A stretch of DNA of 64,000 nucleotides from the NCBI GenBank assembly GCA_023392615.1, contig JAEVYT010000012.1, forward strand, positions 1 through 64,000, read 5' to 3'. Within the stretch, counting starts at the first letter, position 1, and every line of letters begins with the position of its first letter. The DNA comes from Bacillota bacterium. Lineage in GTDB: Bacteria > Bacillota > Clostridia > Lachnospirales > Lachnospiraceae. Below, piece after piece: positions 54,547 through 63,848 of this stretch. A program made the position numbers and the translations under genes. The notes beneath the pieces were generated by a model that made no database searches, was not told where the DNA came from, and saw nothing but the letters and a program-made list of their open reading frames with translations.

Positions 54547-55122
54547 TTAAATCACCATATCCAGGAAGTAACTGTGAACGCTCAAATCATGAGTCAGTTC
54601 CGGGTGAAATGAAGTAACGAGAATATTACGCTGTTTTGCTGCAACGATATTCCCATCCACCTCAGCAAGAACTTCTACCCCCTTCGATATATCTGCATCT
54701 TCTATATAAGGAGCGCGAATAAAGGTCATCGGAACAACTCCAATACCTTTGAACTCTTTCTCAGTACGAAAGCTTCCCAGCTGTCTTCCATATGCATTTC
54801 TTTTCACTTTAATATCCATCACTGATAAATATTGATGGTTGTCATTGGATACCGCCTTCGCTAGCAGTATCATTCCAGCGCAGGTTCCAAACACCGGCAT
54901 TCCTTCCTGTATCCGTTTTTGTAATACATCGAATAGATCCAGTTCATGCAATAGCTTGCCAATGACCGTACTTTCCCCACCGGGAATAATAATTCCATCA
55001 AGCGATTCTTCTAGTAAATCTGCTTTTTGCCTAATCTCAACTCCAATGGCTCCGAGCTGTTCCACCGAATGCTTATGCTCCTCAAATGCTCCTTGAAGAG
55101 CAAGAATCCCAATCTGCTTCAT
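54547..55122 (-). CDS. pdxT: Pyridoxal 5'-phosphate synthase glutaminase subunit PdxT
   Basis: 191 residues. GILALQGAFEEHKHSV start, IIIPGGESTVIGKLL, nucleophile in FGTCAGMILLA, and the His-Glu pair in FHPEL. It supplies ammonia to PdxS. ATG 55122 with AGGTGA upstream; gap from pdxS is 17 bp. Confidence 0.96.
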   Translation of the reverse strand: MKQIGILALQGAFEEHKHSVEQLGAIGVEIRQKADLLEESLDGIIIPGGESTVIGKLLHELDLFDVLQKRIQEGMPVFGTCAGMILLAKAVSNDNHQYLSVMDIKVKRNAYGRQLGSFRTEKEFKGIGVVPMTFIRAPYIEDADISKGVEVLAEVDGNIVAAKQRNILVTSFHPELTHDLSVHSYFLDMVI

Positions 55123-55139
55123 ATATATCACCTACCTTA

Positions 55140-56012
55140 TTAAATTCCTCTTTGTGCCATTAATAGTTCTATCTCATCCTCATTAATACCAACCATTGCA
55201 TCTCCTAGGTCTTCTGAAAGCTCCGCAAGGATCTTAGGATCATTATAATTCGTTACCGCTTTTACTATTGCCTGAGCACGTTTCGCAGGATTACCGGATT
55301 TAAAGATACCGGAGCCCACAAATACACCCTCCGCACCTAATTGCATTAAAAGAGCTGCATCAGCCGGGGTTGCTACGCCGCCAGCAGCAAAGTTTACAAC
55401 CGGAAGCTTTCCGTTCTGATGAACGTATTGAACCAATTCATAAGGAACCTGTAAGTCCTTTGCTGCATGGTATAATTCATCTTCTCTTTTGTTCTGTAAT
55501 TCTCTAATCTGTTTGTTGATCAATCTCATATGGCGTACCGCCTGAACGACATCACCGGTACCCGGTTCACCTTTTGTACGAATCATGGAAGCACCTTCCC
55601 CTATTTTTCTTAATGCTTCTCCCAAATCCTTAGCCCCACATACAAATGGTACACTAAACTTCGATTTATCAATATGATAAGTATCATCCGCAGGAGAAAG
55701 AACTTCACTCTCATCGATATAGTCAATCTCGATTGCTTCTAATATCTGAGCCTCTGCAAAATGTCCGATACGTACCTTTGCCATAACCGGAATCGATACT
55801 GCTTCTTGAATGCCTTTAATCATCTTAGGGTCGCTCATTCTGGATACTCCACCTGCCGCACGAATATCAGCCGGTATTCTCTCTAATGCCATAACCGCAC
55901 ATGCTCCCGCTGCTTCTGCGATTTTTGCCTGCTCCGGTGTTGTAACATCCATAATAACTCCACCCTTTAGCATCTGTGCCAAGTTTTTATTCAACTCATA
56001 TCTCTCATTCAT
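55140..56012 (-). CDS. pdxS: Pyridoxal 5'-phosphate synthase subunit PdxS
   Basis: 290 residues, TIM barrel. The lysine that binds ribose 5-phosphate is in MAKVRIGH, the second in RTKGEPGTG, and DVTTPEQAKIAEAAGA holds the Asp. Makes PLP from ribose 5-phosphate, glyceraldehyde 3-phosphate and ammonia. ATG follows AAAAGGAGAG. Faces the MocR regulator across a 150-bp divergent region that should hold its operator. Confidence 0.97.
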   Translation of the reverse strand: MNERYELNKNLAQMLKGGVIMDVTTPEQAKIAEAAGACAVMALERIPADIRAAGGVSRMSDPKMIKGIQEAVSIPVMAKVRIGHFAEAQILEAIEIDYIDESEVLSPADDTYHIDKSKFSVPFVCGAKDLGEALRKIGEGASMIRTKGEPGTGDVVQAVRHMRLINKQIRELQNKREDELYHAAKDLQVPYELVQYVHQNGKLPVVNFAAGGVATPADAALLMQLGAEGVFVGSGIFKSGNPAKRAQAIVKAVTNYNDPKILAELSEDLGDAMVGINEDEIELLMAQRGI

Positions 56013-56165
56013 AATAATATCTCTCCTTTTATAAAATTAATATGTAAAATTCTTGTAGTTTTATAAAACTTGATTTATTATAATATTTGTCTGGTATAAT
56101 TATAAGCATCAGAAATCAACAAGTTGATGGTATCAGATTATATTTAGGAAAGGAATCGATTGATT

Positions 56166-57575
56166 ATGGAGTTATTAACATTACAATTAGACTCTGATAG
56201 TAAGAAGCCTTATTATCAGCAGTTATATTCATATATTAAAACCGAGATTCAAAACGGGAGAATTCCATTCGATACAAAGCTCCCCTCCAAACGTAAGCTT
56301 TCCTCCTATCTTGGTATCAGTCAGAATACGATTCAGGCAGCATATGATCAGTTAATTGAAGAAGGATATATTATTGCCATTGAAAAACGTGGTTTCTTTG
56401 TCTGCAAGATCGATTTTCTTCAACGTCTTAAGGTAAATACCCATAGTTTAGAAGAGGGTAAAACAGAGTCCAGCAATACACTATTTGATTTTACTTATCA
56501 TGGCGTTGACATGCCTTCTTTTCCGTTTGATCAGTGGAGAAAGCTTATGAAGGATGTCATTAATGAATATGATGAAGAGTTACTTAGTCCGGGTGATTCC
56601 TTAGGACTATTTCGGTTACGTAGTGCTTTATCTGATTACCTTCATCAATCAAGAGGTGTCAACTGTTCCCCTCACCAGATAATAATCAGCTCCGGTACGG
56701 AGATGCTATTCCAAACTTTAATTCAGCTCTTTCACAAGGACAGTACCTACGGAATCGAAAATCCAGGTTACGAAAAGCTAAACCAGTTATTTACCGGTAA
56801 TCGTGCAAAATTCATGCCGATTGGGATTGATCAAAATGGAATGATGATGGAGGAAATTTTAAACAGCAATGCAAATATCCTATGTATTGCCCCGGCACAT
56901 CAGTTTCCTTCCGGTGGAATTATGCCAATCAACCGTAGAGTTCAGCTACTAAACTGGGCAAATGATGGAGAGAATCGTTATCTAATTGAGGATGATTACG
57001 ATAGTGAGTTCAAATATAGCGGCAAGCCCATTCCTGCCCTTCAAGGACTGGATACAAATGAGAAGGTAATCTATATGGGCTCTCTGTCAAAGTCCATCTC
57101 TCCCACCCTTCGTGTCAGTTATATGGTACTTCCCACCCACCTAATGAAACAATTCAAGGAACGATTATCATATATTCTCTGCCCTGTTCCGATTATGGAG
57201 CAGAAGGCATTATGTAGATTTATAGAAGAAGGATTTTTCGAACGACATTTAAATAAAATGAGAACAATCTATAAAAAGAAGCGTGATGCCTTAGTAAAAG
57301 CCATCAGTGATTTGAATTGTGGAATTGAAATTCTAGGTGCGGATGCCGGTCTTCATCTATTAATTAAAATACCAAATAACATGACGGAAGAAGAACTGAT
57401 TCAGTCAGCCTCCTCCGTCGGTGTAAAAACCTATGGAATCTCAAAGTATTATTCCGACCGATCGGCTATCAGCTCTGACATCGGCACTTCACCAACGATT
57501 CTACTTGGTTTTGCCACGATGCCGGAAAACAGCATTGAAGAGGCGGTGGGGTTATTAAGAAGGGCATGGTTTTGA
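56166..57575 (+). CDS. pdxR: MocR/PdxR-family regulator (GntR HTH fused to aminotransferase)
   Basis: 469 residues. A GntR-type HTH (about 10-75, with KLPSKRKLSSYLGISQNTIQ) is joined by a linker to a class I aminotransferase-like domain; the PLP-binding lysine is in MGSLSKSISPTLR and the upstream DDYDSEFKY is intact. Regulators of this type next to pdxST sense PLP and switch the synthesis genes. The direction (divergent) supports this role. ATG 56166 is preceded by an AAAGGAATCG site. Confidence 0.88.
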   Translation: MELLTLQLDSDSKKPYYQQLYSYIKTEIQNGRIPFDTKLPSKRKLSSYLGISQNTIQAAYDQLIEEGYIIAIEKRGFFVCKIDFLQRLKVNTHSLEEGKTESSNTLFDFTYHGVDMPSFPFDQWRKLMKDVINEYDEELLSPGDSLGLFRLRSALSDYLHQSRGVNCSPHQIIISSGTEMLFQTLIQLFHKDSTYGIENPGYEKLNQLFTGNRAKFMPIGIDQNGMMMEEILNSNANILCIAPAHQFPSGGIMPINRRVQLLNWANDGENRYLIEDDYDSEFKYSGKPIPALQGLDTNEKVIYMGSLSKSISPTLRVSYMVLPTHLMKQFKERLSYILCPVPIMEQKALCRFIEEGFFERHLNKMRTIYKKKRDALVKAISDLNCGIEILGADAGLHLLIKIPNNMTEEELIQSASSVGVKTYGISKYYSDRSAISSDIGTSPTILLGFATMPENSIEEAVGLLRRAWF

Positions 57576-57707
57576 AAGGAGTTCGCCGGAAGTCTTAAGT
57601 TTGAAGTTTCACCCCGCACAATATACCGTGACATAGACGCAATCAACATGGCAGGCATTCCTGAATGTTCAATATCGAGAGTAGTTGGAGGCTTTGAAAT
57701 CATGTAA
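57576..57707 (+). pseudogene. Fragment of a WYL/YafY-type HTH regulator
   Basis: Directly after the mocR stop and in the same frame, 43 codons encode KFEVSPRTIYRD followed by IDAINMAGIP, the recognition helix of YafY/DeoR-type HTH regulators, ending VGGFEIM before a stop. The start of the HTH and all of the WYL domain are absent. It looks like a deletion relic of a separate regulator gene. Confidence 0.7.
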
Positions 57708-57713
57708 AAATAT

Positions 57714-57863
57714 AAGCTTGATAAAACTTGCTTGTTCTTCCTGTGTGAGTACCCTCGAATCTTTCTTATCATATGCGCCCAATTTTATTCCTCTTGTTGG
57801 ATTCTTGTAAAGTATATCACTTAAAAGAGGGAAAGAGCACATCCCTATTCTTATCACAAGCAA
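57714..57863 (-). pseudogene. Fragment of a tyrosine-type integrase
   Basis: On the minus strand a short frame (64 codons from 57863) contains LYKNPTRGIKLGAYDKKD then RVLTQEEQASFIKL (57714-57812), closely resembling the hinge between the core-binding and catalytic domains of Tn916/phage-type integrases. No catalytic RHRY domain follows. Interpreted as the trace of a departed or deleted mobile element. Confidence 0.6.
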
Positions 57864-57948
57864 ATACTTATATTATTATCTAATAAGCCAAATTATTATA
57901 TATAGAATTTATTATATTTTTCGTTATTATACTGTATAATGAACTTAG

Positions 57949-58029
57949 AAGGGGGTGAACATCGGTTTTTTAACTATTGATCTTTCAGAATGATTATCAA
58001 TAGTTAAATGAAAATAAAACCGAAAAAAT
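57949..58029 (+). promoter_or_regulatory. Structured leader between a strong Shine-Dalgarno and the esterase start
   Basis: AAGGGGGTGAAC (57949-57960, 10 of 12 matches to the ideal ribosome site) is followed by an outer stem TCGGTTTT/AAAACCGA (57962-57969 with 58016-58023) and inner stem TTAACTATTGAT/ATCAATAGTTAA (57970-57981 with 57996-58007). Only six bases separate the stem from the ATG at 58030, which has no site of its own. Folding would place the site at working distance from the start. Confidence 0.55.
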
Positions 58030-58947
58030 ATGAGGCTAAAATTTAAGAAATTTCTTTTGTTTAAAATAATTAAAAGTGTACGCTTTCTCTCAATTACATT
58101 AATCGCAGGTGTGATTCTTTGTGGTTGTAGCGATAACAAAAAGGATCTTCGCAGTTCCAGTGTAAGTGAACCCTTAACAAAATCAAAAGTGATCACATTG
58201 TCTGTGGAGAGTAAATTCATGGGAAGAAAGATGCCTTGTATGATTTATCTTCCGAAGGGTTACGGCAATGGGAAGGAATATCCGGTATGGTACGCATTGC
58301 ACGGCCATAGCTCAAATGAATCTATGTGGCTTGATGAAGGCATCGGTAATACTGCAGATAAAATGATTGATAACGGTGAAATTGAACCGATTATCATGGT
58401 CTTTCCCTATGTAAAGGATGCAACAGTAAAAGAAATTATGGCAGACATGGAGGATGATGGAAAATTTGATGAAAGAAACATAGATAAATACCTCAGTAAA
58501 GAACTAATTCCATACATTGATTCTCATTATTACACCGTTACATCTCCTAAAGGCAGATATATCGGGGGACTCTCTATGGGAGGGATGATAGCCTTAAGAG
58601 TGGCCTTTCATCATACCGATTTGTTCAGCAAGGTAGGTGGGTATACTGCAGCAGTGCTTTCTAATGATTACTCTGACAAACAACTTGAAGAATGGCTCTA
58701 TCCTAATGATAACTTCGATCATATTAAGAATATCAATGAGTTTGATAAAAAGAAGGGTTTTGATAAACTAAACATATATATTGAAGCAGGTAACGCTGAT
58801 GATCCATTCTCCGAAGGGTTACAATCCTTATATAAAGCGTTACAAACAAGGGGAATTGATGTGAATTTCCGATTATATAACGGCGGACATTCCTTACAGA
58901 CAGACAGTTTGGGAGATTACCTTAAGTTCTATGCGGAGAAGGATTAA
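58030..58947 (+). CDS. Lipoprotein alpha/beta-hydrolase esterase
   Basis: 305 residues. A signal peptide ends ILCGCS, giving a lipid-modified Cys near position 35. The hydrolase core has the nucleophile elbow GGLSMGGM (Ser), an oxyanion region YALHGHSSNESMW, and the final His in NGGHSLQTD; the acid is probably the Asp of GNADDPF. It resembles the esterase D / feruloyl-acetyl xylan esterase group, so it could remove acyl groups from plant polysaccharides or act as a general esterase. No glycoside hydrolase adjoins. Confidence 0.87.
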   Translation: MRLKFKKFLLFKIIKSVRFLSITLIAGVILCGCSDNKKDLRSSSVSEPLTKSKVITLSVESKFMGRKMPCMIYLPKGYGNGKEYPVWYALHGHSSNESMWLDEGIGNTADKMIDNGEIEPIIMVFPYVKDATVKEIMADMEDDGKFDERNIDKYLSKELIPYIDSHYYTVTSPKGRYIGGLSMGGMIALRVAFHHTDLFSKVGGYTAAVLSNDYSDKQLEEWLYPNDNFDHIKNINEFDKKKGFDKLNIYIEAGNADDPFSEGLQSLYKALQTRGIDVNFRLYNGGHSLQTDSLGDYLKFYAEKD

Positions 58948-59082
58948 GATCTTTACTTTAACCAATCTATTAAAATAGTATTATACATAACAAAAGCACC
59001 ATCACTATTACATGACGATGCTTCCGTATGATTCAACGTATTTTTTTTATCCCAAAACCTCTACCATCACCTTCCCACTCCT

Positions 59083-60528
59083 CTATATCACCGGAAAGGT
59101 TAAAATCACCTCAAACACATCCCCATCAATGGCCACTTCAAGCTTTCCACCACAGTTTTTGGTGAAGCTTTCAGCGATGGATAACCCCAGTCCACTTCCT
59201 TCTGTTGATCTAGATTGATCCCCTCGGTAAAAACGCTGTAATATCTCATCCTCGGTAAAATTCATCTCGTAAGATGAGATGTTTTTCACCGAGAATATGG
59301 CCTCTTCTTCTGTTCTATCTAAATCGATATATACTCTGGTATTCTTTAACGAATACTTCAACGCGTTATCGATGATATTTTGAAATACACGATATAACTT
59401 TTTACCATCCGATTTAATCACTACCGATTCGTCAGGAAGAGTTATTTTAAACTGAATACCTTGCTCCACTATCTTGTCATCCAAATCCGCTAGGGTTTGC
59501 TCTGTTAATTTCTTTAAATCGATTAACTCTTCCTCTATATTAATATTACCACTTGTACTTTTAGCAAGTTCGAATAAATCAGTCACAATGTTCTTTAAAC
59601 GATCTGATTTTTTTTGAAGTATCGATATATAATCGGTTGCAGTTTCTGTTAAGCCTTCTTCTTTTCCAAGAAGATCAATGTAGCTAATAATAGAGGTTAG
59701 TGGTGTTTTTAGATCATGGGACACATTCGTTACCAAAGCGATTTTCATTCGTTCCGATTGCAATTGCTTTGATAATGCCTCTTCAAATTCTTCATCAAGA
59801 TGCTTATAGATAAGATTATTCCCATTGATAAACCACCATAATAACGAGAACTCCATAAGGAGTAGCATAAAAATCCAATATGATTTTTGAGTTGATAGAA
59901 TCACTATTGCAATCATGATTATGATTGTAAGGATTATTAGCAGCGATTGCCTAAAGTTTAAATTATCAAACGGCTCATCGTTAGAATCCTCATCCTCATC
60001 AAAATAATGTTGATATACAGAGCGTATTGCTCCAGATATATGCATTGCACTTTGATATATAAAAGTATGTTTTATAAAATTCCCTGTTCGAAACTTTCTT
60101 AGTATTGATACCATATACACAAAGCTACAGCCTCCCAACATACCCATTGCGATAATTACAGGTACTGATATACTGATAATCATTCCATATTTATAAAGCA
60201 TGTTATATAAATATGAACGATTTATAGACTGAAATAGGTTCCCTACTAATATCATAGAGATGAAATATAGAAAGAATAGTATATCTGTATATATGTTATC
60301 CAACCATACAAATAAATTCGTATATTTACGTTCTGAATTACCAACAAAAAATATCGTATAACATAGCAGTGAAAATGCGATTGTACTGACATAAAAGGAA
60401 ATCGCACCTCCGATGTCGTTACAATATTTAAGCAAGATTAGGCCCCCCGCAGTTATCGCTATAAACAATAATGATAATAGTACTTTGACAACTTTAATAT
60501 TATTTAACTTTCTCAATTTTGTATCCAA
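59083..60528 (-). CDS. Sensor histidine kinase
   Basis: 481 residues. About six N-terminal helices (to about 235) with short loops and no clear sensor domain; then the kinase: H-box NVSHDLKTPLTSIISY (His near 265), N-box NIIDNALKYS, and G-box GSGLGLSIAESF. The start is TTG 60528, overlapping the regulator's end by 29 bp, with GGTGTGGGG in front. The many-helix sensor suggests a membrane or envelope signal; the target is unknown. Confidence 0.92.
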   Translation of the reverse strand: MDTKLRKLNNIKVVKVLLSLLFIAITAGGLILLKYCNDIGGAISFYVSTIAFSLLCYTIFFVGNSERKYTNLFVWLDNIYTDILFFLYFISMILVGNLFQSINRSYLYNMLYKYGMIISISVPVIIAMGMLGGCSFVYMVSILRKFRTGNFIKHTFIYQSAMHISGAIRSVYQHYFDEDEDSNDEPFDNLNFRQSLLIILTIIIMIAIVILSTQKSYWIFMLLLMEFSLLWWFINGNNLIYKHLDEEFEEALSKQLQSERMKIALVTNVSHDLKTPLTSIISYIDLLGKEEGLTETATDYISILQKKSDRLKNIVTDLFELAKSTSGNINIEEELIDLKKLTEQTLADLDDKIVEQGIQFKITLPDESVVIKSDGKKLYRVFQNIIDNALKYSLKNTRVYIDLDRTEEEAIFSVKNISSYEMNFTEDEILQRFYRGDQSRSTEGSGLGLSIAESFTKNCGGKLEVAIDGDVFEVILTFPVI

Positions 60529-61198
60529 TACCCCACACCACCTTCAAATAATTTGGTTCTTTCGGATTTATCTCGATCTTCTCGCGGATACGGCGAATAT
60601 GTACCATAACTGTGTTTTCAACAGAATAGGCCGGTTCATTCCAAACACGTTCATAGATCTTCTCTGCAGAAAATACTGTTCCCGGGTTGGACATCATCAA
60701 CTCCAGAATCTTGTACTCGGTGGGGGTTAACCTTACTTCCTCTCCGTCCTTGTACAATAATTTCGCATCGAGATCCAGTAACAAGCCTCCATTACGTAGT
60801 TGATTCGAATTCTTCTGATTACCGGCATCACCCAGATGAAGATATCGTCTTAGTTGACTTTTTACCCTGGCGATTAACTCTTGAGGATTATATGGCTTCG
60901 TGATATAATCATCCGCTCCCATGGATAATCCAAGAATCTTATCACTATCCTCTGATTTTGCAGATAATAAGATAATCGGTATATTCTTCTGATCCCGAAT
61001 TTTCATTGTGGCTGACAGACCATCTAGCTTTGGCATCATGATATCTAATAGGATAAGGTGTATCGTTTGATCCATCAGAGTCTCGAGTGCCTCCAATCCA
61101 TCATACGCCTTTACCACCTCATATCCTTCTCTTGCAAGAAGAGTTCCAATTGCATTCACGATTTCCTTATCATCATCCACCACCAGTATCTTTCCCAT
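60500..61198 (-). CDS. OmpR-family response regulator
   Basis: 232 residues. Receiver domain with VVDDD, phospho-Asp in LLDIMMP, switch LLSAKSEDSDK and KPYNPQEL; DNA-binding winged helix with RLTPTEYKILELMM and VWNEPAYSVENTVMVHIRRI. Pairs with the overlapping kinase. A 17-18-bp tandem repeat lies upstream at 61324-61530. Confidence 0.95.
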   Translation of the reverse strand: MGKILVVDDDKEIVNAIGTLLAREGYEVVKAYDGLEALETLMDQTIHLILLDIMMPKLDGLSATMKIRDQKNIPIILLSAKSEDSDKILGLSMGADDYITKPYNPQELIARVKSQLRRYLHLGDAGNQKNSNQLRNGGLLLDLDAKLLYKDGEEVRLTPTEYKILELMMSNPGTVFSAEKIYERVWNEPAYSVENTVMVHIRRIREKIEINPKEPNYLKVVWGIGYKIEKVK

Positions 61199-61323
61199 AT
61201 CCGTTTAATCCCTTTCTCCGAAAGACTATCTGTATTATAAATTACAAAACTTTCAAAGTTATTTATAAGAATCTTTCAATTTTCTTAAGATATCAATTTA
61301 TATCCAACAATCTATTTATATAT

Positions 61324-61530
61324 AGATTAGCTTTTATAAATAGATTTCTTTTATAAATAGATTTCTTTTATATACAGATTTCTTTTATAAACAGATTTCT
61401 TTTATATACAGATTTCTCTTTATAAATAGATTACTTTTATAAACAGATTTCTTTTATATACAGATTTCTTTTATAAATAGACTCCTCTTTATAAATAGAT
61501 CTGCTTTTACAAACAAATTACTTTTTATAT
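61324..61530. repeat. 17-18-bp AT-rich tandem repeat
   Basis: About twelve degenerate copies of AGATTTCTTTTATAAAT (or ...TATAC) with single-base differences, some 18 bp. The array lies between a two-component operon and the YgjP-like gene, with the start of the response regulator 126 bp away. No ORF crosses it and no CRISPR-like spacers are present. Confidence 0.88.
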
Positions 61531-61602
61531 CAACTTGTTTTTTATGAAATTTAGTTATTCCATATAACATCGAATCACTTTGAATTCCGGTAAACTATCC
61601 CC

Positions 61603-62298
61603 TTACACCTGATCATTTAATTCCTTCTTAATCATTCTCCACTCAGGTAAAAACTGATCCATATACCTCTTAAACACATGATTATGGCTTCGTTCCAATA
61701 GATGAACCAGTTCATGAATCACCACATACAGTAAACATCGGTAAGGTTTCTTTGCCAATTGAAGATTAAAGCATATCCTTCCGGTTCGCACATTGCAGGT
61801 ACCCCATCTTGTTTTCATGTCACGTATAGTAAAATCAGATGACTTCACACCGATTACTTTCTCACATTTTTCTATTACACGCGGAAGCTCGTCCTTTAGT
61901 TCCATGCGATACCATTCATTAAGCATAGCTTCTCGATACGCTCTACTATCAGCACTACCTTTTTTAATAAATATATGAATGTTCTCACCATCATAGGTGA
62001 CCTTACTGCGTGTTGAATCCTCATGGACGATAAGCGGAACTCTATTTCCCCATATAGGTATCAAATCTCCATTATCATAACTGATCTGATTCTTTTCACT
62101 TCTTGCAACTACTTTACTTTGGTGCTCTATAATCCAATCAACCTTTGATAATACGAATTTCTTTATTTCTGCCTCACTCATCCTCAACGGGGCAGAAATA
62201 TGTATTCTCCCCTCCGGCGGGAGAATTCTTAAATATACATTCTTTATTTTCTTTTTCTCTATCTCAACAGTAAGACCACTAATTATGATTTCTTTCAT
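61603..62298 (-). CDS. YgjP-like (DUF45) metallopeptidase domain protein
   Basis: 231 residues. The zinc motif HELVHLLERSHNHVF (H-E-L-V-H then a further His) and the TRWGTCN segment are characteristic of YgjP/DUF45 proteins, which often sit with restriction genes but not here. ATG 62298 begins MKEIIISGLTVEIE; the longer frame to 62379 lacks a ribosome site. Substrate unknown. Confidence 0.88.
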   Translation of the reverse strand: MKEIIISGLTVEIEKKKIKNVYLRILPPEGRIHISAPLRMSEAEIKKFVLSKVDWIIEHQSKVVARSEKNQISYDNGDLIPIWGNRVPLIVHEDSTRSKVTYDGENIHIFIKKGSADSRAYREAMLNEWYRMELKDELPRVIEKCEKVIGVKSSDFTIRDMKTRWGTCNVRTGRICFNLQLAKKPYRCLLYVVIHELVHLLERSHNHVFKRYMDQFLPEWRMIKKELNDQV

Positions 62299-62486
62299 AT
62301 TCTTATCTCTTTTCAAGTAATATTGATATTTCTTATGCGTCTCTTTCATTATACATGAATGCCCAACTTGTTCCAACAATCAATTCAAATAGGAAGCATA
62401 TTTTCGATGGCTTGTTTAATAAAATTAATTAGTCCAATGATTATTTTACTATAATTTGGTAATAATCAAGCCAAGGAGGTGTAAGA

Positions 62487-62846
62487 ATGATAACTTTTAT
62501 AAAGAATTATGAGATTGAAGCAATTAAAAAGAAATTTATTCTATTGTATTTATTAAATGTAACGGACATTATATTTACTCTTTTACTTCTACAAACCGGA
62601 TTTTTCGCAGAAGCTAACTTTTTTATGGTGAAGGCAGTCAGTAGCCCTCTTGCCAGTGTAATGATTAAAGTAATCCTACCTGCGATCCTGCTTTTTTATA
62701 TCTACCATCGTATTAAAGCAGCAAATTTAGATCAGCTGAAAGCGGCAAACATAGCAGTAAATATTTCGCTCTCACTATATACTTTCGTTAATTTGACGCA
62801 TCTGGTTTGGGTTTGTCTATTGCCATATTTTATGAGTTTATATTAA
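62487..62846 (+). CDS. DUF5658 small membrane protein
   Basis: 119 residues with three to four helices. The LLYLLNVTDIIFTLLLLQ then EANFFM pattern is like the DUF5658 family (membrane proteins of Firmicutes with D...E/N pairs). Function unknown. ATG after AAGGAGGTG. Confidence 0.78.
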   Translation: MITFIKNYEIEAIKKKFILLYLLNVTDIIFTLLLLQTGFFAEANFFMVKAVSSPLASVMIKVILPAILLFYIYHRIKAANLDQLKAANIAVNISLSLYTFVNLTHLVWVCLLPYFMSLY

Positions 62847-62969
62847 GAACTCGGCAAAATTGATCAATGAAGAACTCGTACTGCTTGGATTCCTAGATTA
62901 TTCTGTAGGTATCCTCAAACGTATTAATTAATAAAACCATAAATGTGATTTATAAACATTTAATATCAC

Positions 62970-63007
62970 AAAGGCTGTTGCCATGGTAATTACCAGCAAC
63001 AGCCTTT
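62970..63007 (-). terminator. Terminator of HAD gene
   Basis: 12-bp perfect stem AAAGGCTGTTGC / GCAACAGCCTTT, 13 bp beyond the HAD stop; loop of 14 bases. It may also serve the DUF5658 gene. Confidence 0.8.
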
Positions 63008-63019
63008 CGTTTGATTATG

Positions 63020-63736
63020 TTATGCGATATTGGGAAGTTTTCGAATGAAATCAAATAAATCTTTGTAACTTCCGTTTTTAATATGATCGATTTCCATATC
63101 TTTAGGGCATATGAGATAGTCTGTAAGTAAAAATGTATCCATTCCAAGCTCCGCAGCACACATATCTTCCACCACATCATTTCCAATCATGATGCATTCC
63201 TCGGGTTTCTTACCGATAATCTCAAGAACTTCCTTGTAATAATCCAGATTCGGCTTTGCATAGGAACTAACTTCATACGTAGTAATATGATCGAAGTCCT
63301 CGGGATCTAATCCAGCCCAGGTGATTCGTTTGTGAACCGCTACTTTCGGGAATAATGGATTAGTTGCTATTGCTACCGTATACCCCTTATCCTTGAGAAG
63401 TTTGATACACTCCCTTATTAATGGTTCTGTGGATGTTGTTGCTTTCGCCAATTCAAACTCATTCTTATAAAAATCATCAAATATTTCTTCCAAATTCTCA
63501 GCTTCTGTTCGAATCAGTTTGCGAAATTCATTCCAAAATAATGTTTCATTAGTAGTCGTCCCATCATTTTTAATCATAAATTCTGTTCCTACCATTAATG
63601 CTTTGATAAATTCATTAGGGTCATAGCCATAGGGGATTATCTTGGCTGCTACCGCTTTAAGATAAACTTCAAGAAACTTTTCAGTGCTCTGCATCGGTAA
63701 AAGTGTACCGTCTAGATCAAAAAGAAAGGTATTCAT
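63020..63736 (-). CDS. HAD-family hydrolase
   Basis: 238 residues. Motif I FLFDLDGTL holds both Asp residues, motif II is AIATN, motif III Lys in SYAKPNLDYY, motif IV IGNDVVEDM. The cap is helical, inserted after motif I. Such proteins act on small phosphate esters; the substrate cannot be assigned. ATG 63736 follows GGAGGG by four bases; the longer frame starts inside that site. Confidence 0.92.
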   Translation of the reverse strand: MNTFLFDLDGTLLPMQSTEKFLEVYLKAVAAKIIPYGYDPNEFIKALMVGTEFMIKNDGTTTNETLFWNEFRKLIRTEAENLEEIFDDFYKNEFELAKATTSTEPLIRECIKLLKDKGYTVAIATNPLFPKVAVHKRITWAGLDPEDFDHITTYEVSSYAKPNLDYYKEVLEIIGKKPEECIMIGNDVVEDMCAAELGMDTFLLTDYLICPKDMEIDHIKNGSYKDLFDFIRKLPNIA

Positions 63737-63848
63737 TTTTCCCTCCATTTAGTCTGTTAATTAATCAATCTTCAATATAATCCTGTACAGACCTAGTGAT
63801 TTTTAATTATCTTAACAAATGCTGTGTATCAAATCAATAGATTTCCAC

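Noticed and set aside
61324..61530. CRISPR array
   Set aside because: Units are contiguous with no unique spacers and no cas genes are in the window; likewise the 30-bp infB repeats are coding and spacerless.
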